This document shows positions 24,040 through 31,843 of a stretch of 64,000 nucleotides of DNA, one piece after another. Positions within the stretch are counted from its first letter, which is position 1. Each line of letters starts with the position of its first letter. The stretch is taken from the NCBI GenBank assembly GCA_963805495.1, contig CAWDUQ010000002.1, positions 1,699,772 through 1,763,771 of the forward strand, in the 5' to 3' direction. Made by a program: the position numbers and the translations under genes. The stretch is from DAHUXD01 sp963805495 (lineage in GTDB: Bacteria > Acidobacteriota > Thermoanaerobaculia > UBA5066 > Gp7-AA6). The notes beneath the pieces are model-generated. The model had not been told where the DNA came from and ran no database searches. It saw only the letters and a program-made list of their open reading frames with translations.

Positions 24040-25665
24040 CTACCCGCCATTCCGGGCCTTCACCTGTCGGTCGAAGCCCGGGAGGATCGCCCGGACGAAT
24101 GCGTTCTCGAGAACGCCGCCCAGGACGTCGAAAAAGCTCGAGTGGGCGTCGCCGACCGGGCCCTCGATCGTGGCGTTGGTCGCCACCTGGTCGCGCTCCC
24201 GGTTCTTCAGAACGTCGGAGGCGATGTCGACGATCCGCTCGTATGCCTTTCTCAGAAAGCCCTTCCCCTTCTCCTGACGGGAATCGTAGACGTCGACGTC
24301 CTTGAAGATCGGCTTCACATATCCCTTCAGGTGCGCTTCATGGACGTCGATCTCCGAGTAGAGCTGGAACGTACCTCCGGCCACATCGAACTTTCCGAAG
24401 GCCCGGAAGAGACCGTTGAGATCGGTCATCGGCGTCGGGCCCACGGCCACCTTGAGTTTCAGGTCGGGGCTTCCGCGGGTCGGCCGGAACGTGCCGTCGG
24501 CCTCGACTTTCCCCGAGCCCTGGAACCTCCCGGTCAGGGTCGCGTGCGCAGTGCGGCCGGGCGGGAGGGTGTCGAGACCCTCGACCGTCGCGTCGGCACG
24601 GTCGACGAAGAGGCGATAGTCCGGCTCCCGCGAAGTGTCGCGAAGCTCGAGACGGGAGTCCACGAGCCGGAAACGAGCCAGTCGCAGCTCCCAGGGAACC
24701 CGACCTTCGCGGCGAGGGGGTGCAGCAGCGGCCGGCGCCAGACCGTGTTCCTGAGCGCCCGGACGCCGCTTCTCGTAGCCGATCCGGACACCCGACACGA
24801 CGAGCTCCGGCAGGATCAGGCGACGAACGCCCGGGGCGAACTCGAGCTCGCCGTGGGCCGTCAGCGACCCGCCCGCCACCAGGACGTTCCAGTGGTCGAC
24901 GACCGAATGGAACGGATCGAGAGGGATCGCGTCGAGCGCGAGGCGTCCGCGGACACCGACGTACGGCTCGGCCAGAAAGTCCGCGTGGCCTTCGAACGAC
25001 GCCCTTCCCGTCCGGAAAACGACCGCGCTCGCCTCCACCGGCGAAGGGTACGTGCGCTCCTGCGAGTGGATGTTGCGGATGTTCGAGGCCCTCAGCGCGA
25101 CCCGGCTCACCTCCAGTGGATGCTCCGGGTCCCGGTCGACGTAAGTCAGCGAGCCGTCGCGGATGCGCAGCAGGTTGATCTTCAAGGGATAGATAGCCTC
25201 GACGGCCTCCTGCCAGCCCTTTCGCCCCGCCGGAATCTCGTCGCTCAATTCGCTCCGCAGCTGCGCCAGGTGGATCCACGCCCGGGGGCGATCGATGGCG
25301 AAGTCGGCGACCACCCGCAGGAACAGGAGCTCCTTCCAATGCACACTCGCATGCAGCCGCGGGATCACGAGAACCGCCGGTTCCCGATGTGCCGACTGGC
25401 GCAGCACGACGTCGCGCAGAGTGATCGAGAAGCCGAGCGGCTGAAAGCGTGCGCCGCCAACGCGGATCTCGTAGCCGGTCAGGTGGGAGTTCATCCTCGA
25501 CTCGATCGAGCGCCGCAACGCTTCGTTGGGAACGAGACCGAGAAGGCCCAGAACGGCCAGGACAGCCGCGCCGACGAGCGCCCCCCGAAGGCGCAGGCGC
25601 GGCTTTCTCGCCGGCCGGGGCTTCGACACGACTTCCGGACGCGCGCGCGGCGCGGTGGCGCTCAT
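24040..25665 (-). CDS. AsmA/DUF748-like envelope protein
   Basis: A 541-aa protein with a basic N-terminus, one membrane helix (GALVGAAVLAVLGLLGLVP, about residues 28-46) and a long periplasmic beta-rich region typical of DUF748/AsmA-like proteins. Recognisable parts are the opening MNSHLTGYEIRVGGARFQPL and the central DFAIDRPRAWIHL, SLTYVDRDP and GRASFEGHADF segments. Relatives span the periplasm and are linked to lipid transport or outer membrane maintenance; the role here is inferred. ATG 25665 lies only one base beyond the transcript start predicted from a strong sigma-54 match, so a GTG at 25629 after TCCGGAAG is a possible alternative start. Confidence 0.8.
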   Translation of the reverse strand: MSATAPRARPEVVSKPRPARKPRLRLRGALVGAAVLAVLGLLGLVPNEALRRSIESRMNSHLTGYEIRVGGARFQPLGFSITLRDVVLRQSAHREPAVLVIPRLHASVHWKELLFLRVVADFAIDRPRAWIHLAQLRSELSDEIPAGRKGWQEAVEAIYPLKINLLRIRDGSLTYVDRDPEHPLEVSRVALRASNIRNIHSQERTYPSPVEASAVVFRTGRASFEGHADFLAEPYVGVRGRLALDAIPLDPFHSVVDHWNVLVAGGSLTAHGELEFAPGVRRLILPELVVSGVRIGYEKRRPGAQEHGLAPAAAAPPRREGRVPWELRLARFRLVDSRLELRDTSREPDYRLFVDRADATVEGLDTLPPGRTAHATLTGRFQGSGKVEADGTFRPTRGSPDLKLKVAVGPTPMTDLNGLFRAFGKFDVAGGTFQLYSEIDVHEAHLKGYVKPIFKDVDVYDSRQEKGKGFLRKAYERIVDIASDVLKNRERDQVATNATIEGPVGDAHSSFFDVLGGVLENAFVRAILPGFDRQVKARNGG

Positions 25666-25676
25666 ACCGCCGAATT

Positions 25677-25692
25677 CGCAAGGTCGATGCCA
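25677..25692 (-). promoter_or_regulatory. Candidate sigma-54 promoter of the AsmA-like gene
   Basis: The minus strand reads TGGCATCGACCTTGCG: perfect GG, CA and TTGC elements with correct spacing. The predicted start is at about 25666. A small hairpin (7-bp stem, 25707-25724) lies just upstream and may end the phosphoesterase transcript. Confidence 0.5.
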
Positions 25693-25745
25693 GGTTGGGA
25701 GCGGCGCGGCCGGAGACCCGGCCGGGAACAGCGCCCGGTCCCTCG

Positions 25746-26459
25746 TCAGGAGACGGCGCGGCCGGGGTGCCAGACCGCTTTCCTGCGCGACATCTTCGGC
25801 GGTTTCGCCCGTTCGGGATGCGCGAGCAGCCTTCGGCGCCGGTCCTCCGGATCGCCCTCGGCCGCCTTCTCCATGTCTCCGCCTTCGTCGCGCGCGATCT
25901 CGATCAGCAGCCGGTCGGATACGGCGGAGCGCGGTTCTGCTTTCGTCACGTCCCGTCGGCCGGCCGCTTCGTCGCGGTGCTTGATCAGGAGCCACGGCGT
26001 CGTCTTCCCGGCCGCCCGGCGTCCGATGCGGACGAGGACCCAGCCGCCCTTGAGCTTCTCGCCGTCGAGGCGAAACTTCAGCTCCCCCTTCGAAAGGGCG
26101 GCATCCACGTCCGGGGACTCCGGAAACCAGCGGCCGCGATCCCAGATCATGACCGTGCCGCCGCCATATTCGCCTGCCGGGATGACACCCTCGAAGCGGT
26201 TGTACTCGATCGGATGGTCCTCGGTCGGCATGGCCAGCCGCTTGTCCGACGGGTTGAGCGAAGGGCCCTTCGGGACGGCCCAGGACTTCATGACTCCGCC
26301 CCACTCGAGACGAAAGTCGTAGTGCAGCGCGGTCGCCCGATGCTTCTGAATCACGAACGCCAGGCGCTTCGTGCGTCGCCTCGGAGACAGCCCGCGCGGC
26401 TCGGGTGTGACGCCGAATCGGCGCCGACGTCGGTACGACTCGAGCCGGGTGCGCGCCAT
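25746..26459 (-). CDS. Stand-alone 3'-phosphoesterase domain protein (LigD PE type)
   Basis: A 237-aa protein matching the phosphoesterase module of bacterial NHEJ ligase D: FVIQKHRATALHYDFRLEWG, MKSWAVPKGPSLNPSDKRLA, EDHPIEYNRFEGVIPAGEYG, GTVMIWDRGRW, and LKGGWVLVRIGRR. The catalytic His/Asp/Arg-rich pockets are visible. No ligase or polymerase domain is fused, although a basic C-terminal tail replaces them. It should remove 3'-phosphates or ribonucleotides at DNA ends. It is divergent from topoisomerase IB with only 63 bases between, so the two are probably co-regulated DNA-repair genes. No Ku gene is in the window. Confidence 0.88.
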   Translation of the reverse strand: MARTRLESYRRRRRFGVTPEPRGLSPRRRTKRLAFVIQKHRATALHYDFRLEWGGVMKSWAVPKGPSLNPSDKRLAMPTEDHPIEYNRFEGVIPAGEYGGGTVMIWDRGRWFPESPDVDAALSKGELKFRLDGEKLKGGWVLVRIGRRAAGKTTPWLLIKHRDEAAGRRDVTKAEPRSAVSDRLLIEIARDEGGDMEKAAEGDPEDRRRRLLAHPERAKPPKMSRRKAVWHPGRAVS

Positions 26460-26474
26460 GCGCTCACTGATGTT

Positions 26475-26490
26475 TCAAGAAACGTGCCCT
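26475..26490 (-). promoter_or_regulatory. Sigma-54-like promoter variant before the phosphoesterase gene
   Basis: The minus strand reads GGGCACGTTTCTTGAA. It shares 14 of 15 bases of the core with the element before the gene at 7682, including the TTGAA instead of TTGCA. The TTTCTTGAAA part is itself palindromic. Confidence 0.35.
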
Positions 26491-26505
26491 GCGGGCACGA
26501 TTTCT
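26478..26505. repeat. Inverted repeat in the ligD-PE / topoisomerase IB divergent region
   Basis: AGAAA-CGTGCCC-TGC-GGGCACG-a-TTTCT forms a 7-bp perfect stem with a 3-base loop, extended by 5 more pairs after one bulged A. It occupies most of the 63-base gap between divergent genes, so an operator role is as likely as a transcript hairpin. Confidence 0.55.
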
Positions 26506-26522
26506 GCTCTTCGCCTCATCCC

Positions 26523-27569
26523 ATGACCGTGGTGGATCGGCTTCGGACGCGGGGCATCCGTCGCCTCGGCTCGCCGGCGGCCGGCTTCCGGTATCGGACG
26601 GCGCGCGGCGGCCGGCCCTCGGCGCACGACCTTGCGCGGATCCGCGGCCTCATGGTGCCTCCCGCCTGGAGGGAGGTTCACATCAACCCTGCACCGGACG
26701 CGGCGGTCCAGGCCGTCGGACGGGACCGCGCCGGGCGCTGGCAATACCTCTACTCGCAACGCCAGCACCGGCTCCGGGAACGGCGCAAGCGCGTTCGCCT
26801 GGTCGCGCTCCTGCGGGCCCTGCCCGAGCTGCGCACCCGCGTCGCGGCGGACCTGAGACGCGAGGGACTGCCGAGGGAACGCGTGCTCGCGTCGATGGTG
26901 CGCCTTCTCATGCGCGGCTTCCTCCGGCCAGGCAGTCAAGCCTATGCGCAGGAGAACGGCACGTTCGGACTCGCGACGCTCCGGCCCCGGCACGTCCGCG
27001 TCCGGGGCGCTCGCGTCCTCCTGGAATATCCCGGCAAGTCTCATCGCGTGCAGCGGCGCGAGATTTTCGACTCTTCGGCGGCGCGAGTGGTCCGCGCGCT
27101 TCTTGCGCAGCCCGGCCGACAGGTGTTCCGGTACCGCGGCGACGACGGCGTCTGGGTCGACGTCCGGCGCCGCCACATCAACTCCTACCTCCGCGAACGA
27201 CTCGGAGCGCAGTTCACCGCAAAGGATTTCCGAACCTGGGCGGGAACGCTCCTGGGCGCCTGCGCGCTGGCGCGCGCCGGTTACCCGCGGCCGCCGACGA
27301 AAACGGCACTCCGGCGCCGAATTGCGCAGGCCATGCGCGAGACGTCGGCGCTCCTCGGCAACACGCCGGCGGTCTGCCGTGCCTCCTACGTGAGCCCGGC
27401 CGTGCTCGTGGCTTTCGAGAAGGGACGGCTCCTGGCCCTCCCCCCGACGCTCGACAGCCTGGTGCGCTCCCGGCCCCGCGCCCTGGAAGCCGTCGAGCGG
27501 CGGCTCGTTCGGCTGGTCGGCAGCCTCAACGGCTTCTCGCCGGCGAGGCGGCGGTCCGTTAGGCCCTGA
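26523..27569 (+). CDS. Bacterial DNA topoisomerase IB
   Basis: A 348-aa enzyme that relaxes supercoiled DNA through a 3'-phosphotyrosine. The N-terminal domain (GFRYRTARGGRPSAHDLARI, VPPAWREVHINPAP, DRAGRWQYLYSQRQHRLRER) is followed by the catalytic domain with RPGSQAYAQENGTFGLATLR, VQRREIFDSSA, KDFRTWAGTLLGACAL and the active-site Tyr in NTPAVCRASYVSPAV. All the expected Arg/Lys/His/Tyr positions appear to be present, and the length is typical. ATG 26523 (MTVVDRLRTRGIRRL) was chosen, although upstream in-frame starts exist in the gap. Pairing with the LigD-type phosphoesterase suggests a DNA-end repair context. Confidence 0.92.
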   Translation: MTVVDRLRTRGIRRLGSPAAGFRYRTARGGRPSAHDLARIRGLMVPPAWREVHINPAPDAAVQAVGRDRAGRWQYLYSQRQHRLRERRKRVRLVALLRALPELRTRVAADLRREGLPRERVLASMVRLLMRGFLRPGSQAYAQENGTFGLATLRPRHVRVRGARVLLEYPGKSHRVQRREIFDSSAARVVRALLAQPGRQVFRYRGDDGVWVDVRRRHINSYLRERLGAQFTAKDFRTWAGTLLGACALARAGYPRPPTKTALRRRIAQAMRETSALLGNTPAVCRASYVSPAVLVAFEKGRLLALPPTLDSLVRSRPRALEAVERRLVRLVGSLNGFSPARRRSVRP

Positions 27570-27809
27570 TCCGCCGTTCCCGGCGGGACTCGAGCAGGCG
27601 GCAGCCACCCTGCCTCGCCAATCTGCCATCCGTTCCGCCACGAGCCGATCCCGGCCTCGGCCTCTTCAACGTTGGCACATCTGTCGAGCGCACCGCGCAA
27701 ACCTCCCGGCGGGTTCGCGAGGGGGGCAAACCACGTTCCGGGTTCCGTTGCCCGAACGGACGACGCACCGGAAGGGCCACGCAGCCGGAGTCTGGCCGCA
27801 AACGAATCC

Positions 27810-27909
27810 TGGCGGAAGCGTGTGGGAGTCGAACCCACCCGTCCCGGCGCGAGGCCGCGACGCCGACGGATTTGAAGTCCGCGAGGGTCACCGGACCCCG
27901 TGCGCTTCC
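27810..27909 (-). tRNA. selC: tRNA-Sec (anticodon TCA)
   Basis: The minus strand gives a 100-base tRNA that starts GGAAGCGC and ends ACGCTTCCGCCA with an encoded CCA. The anticodon loop reads CTTCAAA (TCA at 27873-27875) inside GGACTTCAAATCC, as in E. coli selC. It has the long variable arm expected for tRNA-Sec (GGCGTCGCGGCCTCGCGCC region) and a T arm GTGGG-TTCGACT-CCCAC. The extended acceptor stem pairs over 7 bp plus a C-A mismatch at the eighth. This reads UGA as selenocysteine. A -10-like TTATAG lies about 15 bases upstream. No selA, selB or selD is in the window. Confidence 0.93.
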
Positions 27910-27949
27910 GCCGCGCAGCCTATAACGCCCGGCGGCGGAAAGGTGCCGT

Positions 27950-27965
27950 CGGCGCGCGGCTTGCA
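27950..27965 (+). promoter_or_regulatory. Candidate sigma-54 promoter of the ferritin-like gene
   Basis: CGGCGCGCGGCTTGCA has GG, C and TTGCA with correct spacing (A to G in the -24 half). The predicted start near 27976 is 20 bases before ATG 27996. Confidence 0.45.
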
Positions 27966-27995
27966 ATAGCATCGGGGACGAAAGGACCACTCACG

Positions 27996-28571
27996 ATGAA
28001 AGCACGCACCAGGAAGAAAGCCTCCCCGTCCCCTTCGAAGAAGCCGTTCCTCTCGGACATCCAGGAGCTTCGGGCCCGCGCCCGCCGCCACATCGACCAG
28101 GGGGCCGTCACCGAAGGATACCGCGCCGACCGGGAGACCGTCGTCCGCGTCCTGAACGAGGCCCTCGCGACCGAGATCGTATGCGTCCTGCGCTACAAGC
28201 GGCACCACTACATGGCGGCCGGGATCCACGCGCAGGCCGTCGCCCAGGAATTCCTCGAGCACGCCAACGAGGAGCAGGCACACGCGGACCAGATCGCGGA
28301 GCGAATCACCCAGCTCGGCGGCGAGCCCAACTTCTCCCCGGAAGGGCTCTCCTCGCGGAGCCACTCGGAATACGTCGAAGGGACGACCCTCGTCGACATG
28401 ATCCAGGAGGACCTGGTGGCCGAGCGCGTGGCGATCGAGTCCTACTCGGAGATCATCCGCTACCTCGGCAACGACGACCCGACGACGCGCCGGCTGATGG
28501 AGTCGATCCTCGCGATGGAGGAAGAGCACGCGGAAGACCTGAAGACGCTGCTCCAGACGCTTTCGACGTAG
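27996..28571 (+). CDS. Ferritin-like (bacterioferritin/Dps-related) di-iron protein
   Basis: A 191-aa soluble four-helix bundle protein after a 20-residue basic N-terminus. The ligand pattern is visible: E in VLNEALATEIVCVLRYKRHH, E..H in EHANEEQAHADQIAERI, E in EDLVAERVAIESYSEII, and E..H in SILAMEEEHAEDLKTLL. This is the layout of bacterioferritin-type DUF892/ferritin-like proteins (RYKRHHYMAAGI is typical). It probably stores iron or consumes peroxide. The ATG lies after GGGGACGAAAGG. It is divergent from tRNA-Sec and has a sigma-54-like promoter, in line with a stress role. Confidence 0.85.
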   Translation: MKARTRKKASPSPSKKPFLSDIQELRARARRHIDQGAVTEGYRADRETVVRVLNEALATEIVCVLRYKRHHYMAAGIHAQAVAQEFLEHANEEQAHADQIAERITQLGGEPNFSPEGLSSRSHSEYVEGTTLVDMIQEDLVAERVAIESYSEIIRYLGNDDPTTRRLMESILAMEEEHAEDLKTLLQTLST

Positions 28572-28641
28572 GGCCTCCAGCGCGGAGGATGCCGCGCTGG
28601 AGGGGGCGAGAAAGGGCGGGGGCCATTCCCGCCGCTTCGCT

Positions 28642-28706
28642 CGTACGGCGAAAAGGTCTTCAACAACCCGGACCGCCATCTGGCCGAGCGCGTTCGGGTT
28701 GGCCGG
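28642..28706 (-). pseudogene. Orphan SLH-repeat fragment
   Basis: The minus strand encodes PANPNALGQMAVRVVEDLFA, which aligns with the last SLH-like repeat of the 769-aa surface protein (PGNPNTRGQMAVFIVKTFNL) at about half of the positions, including NPN and GQMAV. There is no start, and the frame continues into unrelated sequence. It is wedged between the ferritin-like gene and otsA, and is best read as a leftover 3' end of another surface-protein gene. Confidence 0.5.
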
Positions 28707-28710
28707 CTCC

Positions 28711-30180
28711 TCATCGCGGATTCGCCTCCGGGAAGTATTCCTCGTGGATCGGGAAGTCATGGAGGTCGCGCGCGATCGCCGCCTCGAGAAACCGATCGAC
28801 CCAGCGATAAATGTCGTAGTCGCTGACGGCCTGGCGCATGCGGCGCATCCGCCGCCGCTGCTCCGCAGCCGAGGCGCGCAGCGCGCGCTCGAGCGCTTCG
28901 GCGACGCCTTCCGTGTCGTAGGGATTGACGAGAAAGGCCCCGCGCTGCAGCTGGGCCGCGGCGCCCGCGAACTCCGACAGCACCAGTGCGCCGTCCTCGT
29001 GGACATGCGTCGCGCAATACTCCTTCGAAACGAGGTTCATGCCGTCCTTCAGGGGCGTGACGAGGGCCACGTCCGCGGCCAGGTAGTAGGCCGGCAACCG
29101 CGGCCACTCGAGATTTCTGTAGATGTAGTGCACCGGGACCCAGCCGGACCGCGTGAACTGCCCGTTGATCTCACCGACGAGGCGCTCGATCTCGACCTTC
29201 TGGCGCTGGTAGCGCGGGATGTCCTCGCGGCTTGGAAGCACCACCTGGACAAACGTCACCTGGCCCTCGAGATCGGGATGCCGGATCAACAGCGTGCGGA
29301 ACGCCTCGAGCTTGAGTGGGATCCCCTTGGTGTAGTCGAGCCGGTCGATTCCCAGCACGATCTTTCGGTTCGGTTCGTCCTCCCGGATGCTCCGGAACTT
29401 GGACAGCACCGCCGGGTCGCTCGCGCGCCGGGCGAATTCCGCGAAGTCGATCGAGATGGGAAAGGAACCGACGCGCACCTCGCGGCCGTCGATCGCGACC
29501 GTCCGCACGTCGCCCTTGCCGGAGATCTCGGCGTCCTTCAGCAGCATCCTCACGCACTGAAGAAAGTTCCGGCGCCCGCCGACCGTCTGAAATCCGACGA
29601 GGTCGTGCTCGAGGATCGCGCGCAGGATCTGGAAGCGCCACGGCAGCTTGAGGAAGATGTCCAGAGACGGAAACGGGATGTGGAGAAAAAAACCGATCCG
29701 GCCCCGGAAGCCCAGCCGCCGCAACTCGCGGCCCACCGCGAAGAGCTGATAGTCGTGGATCCAGACGAAGTCGTCTTCCCCGGCCTCGGCGAACGTCGCC
29801 TCGGCGAACCGACGGTTGACGGTTTCGTAGGCGCTCCAGTATCCGGGGCGGAACCGGCAGAGCGAGGGAAGGTCGTGGAACAGCGGCCACAGAATCTCGT
29901 TGGAGAAGCCGTGGTAGAAGTCGTCGCGCTCGGCCTCCGACAGCGGGACGGGAACGAGGTCGAAACCGTAATGCTGCTGGGCCGCCGCAAAAACCGCCTC
30001 GGCATTGTCGAGCTCCTCCCGGGTCACTCCCGGCCAGCCGACCCACCGCCCTCCCCGATCCTGGAGGACCGGTCGAAGGGCCGTCACGAGACCGCCGCTG
30101 CCGGGCTCGACCGTCCAGACGCCTTCCGGATCGCGCGCGAGGGCGAAAGGCAGCCGGTTCGAAACGACGATCAGGCCCAC
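28711..30180 (-). CDS. otsA: Trehalose-6-phosphate synthase
   Basis: A 489-aa GT20 glycosyltransferase that joins UDP- or ADP-glucose to glucose-6-phosphate to give trehalose-6-phosphate in the cytoplasm. Visible signatures are SNRLPF and GSGGLVTALRPVL at the N-terminus, WIHDYQLF, HIPFPSLDIF, GIDRLDYTKGIPLKLEAF, and the donor-binding DGMNLVSKEY. The length is typical for bacterial OtsA. The start overlaps the end of otsB by 10 bases, so the pair is translated together in the order otsB-otsA. It adds a fourth route to the TreS, TreYZ and GlgE systems at the right of the window. Confidence 0.95.
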   Translation of the reverse strand: MGLIVVSNRLPFALARDPEGVWTVEPGSGGLVTALRPVLQDRGGRWVGWPGVTREELDNAEAVFAAAQQHYGFDLVPVPLSEAERDDFYHGFSNEILWPLFHDLPSLCRFRPGYWSAYETVNRRFAEATFAEAGEDDFVWIHDYQLFAVGRELRRLGFRGRIGFFLHIPFPSLDIFLKLPWRFQILRAILEHDLVGFQTVGGRRNFLQCVRMLLKDAEISGKGDVRTVAIDGREVRVGSFPISIDFAEFARRASDPAVLSKFRSIREDEPNRKIVLGIDRLDYTKGIPLKLEAFRTLLIRHPDLEGQVTFVQVVLPSREDIPRYQRQKVEIERLVGEINGQFTRSGWVPVHYIYRNLEWPRLPAYYLAADVALVTPLKDGMNLVSKEYCATHVHEDGALVLSEFAGAAAQLQRGAFLVNPYDTEGVAEALERALRASAAEQRRRMRRMRQAVSDYDIYRWVDRFLEAAIARDLHDFPIHEEYFPEANPR

Positions 30181-30971
30181 TTTGGATTCCAGTCCGGAGC
30201 GCCCGTCCCCATCCAGAGTCTCAAGAACATGAGGAGATCGTCCGGAGGATACAGCCAGACATCGGCCCGCGTCTCGCGAGGGACGGGTCGCACGAGAGCG
30301 CCCAGTCCCCGCCCGCGGATCTCGGCGAACGCATCTTCGTCCGTGTCATCGTCCCCGAGATAAGCGGCCGGCACGCCGGGCGCCTCCTCCGCGAGTACGC
30401 GCTCGACCACCCTGCCCTTTCCGATGCCCGCCGGCCGGAGCTCGACGCCGCCGTCGAAGACCCGGATATCGAGGCCCGCCTCGCGCGCCGGCCCCGACCA
30501 GCGGGCCAGCACTTCCGGGCCGGCTCGAGCGAATGACTCCGGCGCCGCGCGCGCGTGAAGCGCCAGGCCGAACGGCTTCGTCTCGAGGAGCCCCTGCCAG
30601 CCGCGGTCACGCACCCAGCGCGCGACCTCCGCGACGAGCTTCCCGACGGAGTCCGCCACGGGCGCGACGTCGCGCTCGCCCGCGGGCGAGGAGTGCTCGA
30701 GGCCGTGGGAGCCCCACAGCTCGATCGGAAGGCCGACGAGGCGACCGACGTCGTCGAGCGGCCGCCCGCTCACGACGGCGAGGCGCGTCCGCCCGTCGTT
30801 GGCGACATCGGCCAGGACCTCCCGGACGCCCGGGTAGGGTTCGGCCCGCGCGCGATCCTTCGCAAACGGCGCGAGCGTCCCGTCGTAGTCGAGAAGGAGC
30901 GCCCGGCGCGGCGCCTCGCGCACGCGAGAAAAGAAGGCCACGGGCTCGAAAGCGGCATTCAGGATTCGCAT
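30171..30971 (-). CDS. otsB: Trehalose-6-phosphate phosphatase
   Basis: A 266-aa HAD-superfamily phosphatase that removes phosphate from trehalose-6-phosphate. Motif I is LLLDYDGTLAPF (D28 and D30), motif II is LAVVSGRPL, a HAD cap with GSHGLE and KPFGLALHAR follows, and motif IV is YLGDDDTDEDAF. ATG 30971 (MRILNAAFEP) was preferred to the much longer open frame upstream, which enters the MarR gene region. No clear ribosome site was seen, so the exact start is uncertain. It is the first gene of the otsBA pair and is divergent from the MarR-type regulator. Confidence 0.92.
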   Translation of the reverse strand: MRILNAAFEPVAFFSRVREAPRRALLLDYDGTLAPFAKDRARAEPYPGVREVLADVANDGRTRLAVVSGRPLDDVGRLVGLPIELWGSHGLEHSSPAGERDVAPVADSVGKLVAEVARWVRDRGWQGLLETKPFGLALHARAAPESFARAGPEVLARWSGPAREAGLDIRVFDGGVELRPAGIGKGRVVERVLAEEAPGVPAAYLGDDDTDEDAFAEIRGRGLGALVRPVPRETRADVWLYPPDDLLMFLRLWMGTGAPDWNPKWA

Positions 30972-31133
30972 CAGAGAACGTGGCGAGCGAACGCGGACCC
31001 GCGCCGGCGCTCCAGCCACATCGCCGCCACTACGATACGGGAGACACCGTCGGCCGGCCAGCACCTTCCCGAGTCTTTCCGCCAAGAAGTTGTCCTCTGT
31101 CCTTGCGCCACACGGCCGACCTCCCCGGCCATC

Positions 31134-31150
31134 ATATCGGATCGCGATAT
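31134..31150. promoter_or_regulatory. Palindromic candidate operator before the MarR gene
   Basis: ATATCG-GATCG-CGATAT is a perfect 6-bp inverted repeat with a 5-base spacer, 14 bases before the MarR ATG at 31164. The AT-rich arms stand out in this GC-rich sequence. The position fits autoregulation and perhaps control of otsB. Confidence 0.5.
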
Positions 31151-31163
31151 ACTCGCGAACGCG

Positions 31164-31604
31164 ATGGCACGCCGACTCACCGACGCCGACTTCGGCGGCC
31201 TCGCGCGGTTTCGCCAGGCGCTTCGGCGGTTCCTGAGGTTCTCGGAAGACGCGGCGCGGCGTGCCGGCATCTCGCCGGCCCAGTACCAGCTCCTGCTCTT
31301 CGTCCGCGACTTCGAGTCGCCGCCCACGATCGCCGATCTCGCCGACCGCCTCCAGGTCAGCCATCACAGCACCGTGGGATTGATCGACCGCTCGGAGACG
31401 GCGGGGCTCGTGGCCCGGCGGCGCGACCGGGAGGACGCCCGGCGGGTCCGGGTTCGCCTCACGTCGAGAGGAGGTGCGATCCTCACCCGCCTCGTCCGGG
31501 AACACTATGCCCGGCTGGGCGAGCTCCGTCGTGCGGTCCCATCCGCCCGCTTGTTCGAGCGGCCGCGGGCGCAGACTCCACCCCGTCGGCGGCCGCCCCG
31601 CTGA
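31164..31604 (+). CDS. MarR-family transcriptional regulator
   Basis: A 146-aa winged helix-turn-helix protein. The pattern AGISPAQYQLLLFVRDF, then TIADLADRLQVSHHSTVGLIDRSETAGLVARRRDREDARRVRVRLT, is the MarR core with its DNA-recognition helix and wing. The dimerisation helices are at the ends, and the C-terminus is a basic Pro/Arg tail. It is a cytoplasmic repressor or activator; the ligand is unknown. It starts 14 bases after a palindrome. The neighbouring otsBA genes are divergent and are possible targets, but this is positional only. Confidence 0.88.
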   Translation: MARRLTDADFGGLARFRQALRRFLRFSEDAARRAGISPAQYQLLLFVRDFESPPTIADLADRLQVSHHSTVGLIDRSETAGLVARRRDREDARRVRVRLTSRGGAILTRLVREHYARLGELRRAVPSARLFERPRAQTPPRRRPPR

Positions 31605-31843
31605 AGCCGGATGCGAGGCCTGCGGGCGGAGTCGCGGCACGGGCCTCGGGCTTTTCGACATTTTCCCGACCGGCACGAAGACCCTCGTGACCCGTTCGCG
31701 ACGCAAAGCGTCAGCACCTGCGGCGTATTGACGTGGACGGCAGGACGATTCGGAGCGAACGCATGATTGCTCCCGCGCTCCCCTCTCCGTCGACGCACGG
31801 CGCCGCTCCGGGATCCGCACCTGTGTAGAATCGGTCAACTCCC

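Noticed and set aside
30972..31838. Upstream extension of otsB to 555 codons
   Set aside because: It would run across the promoter region and antisense to the MarR gene; the HAD phosphatase begins at MRILNAAFEP.
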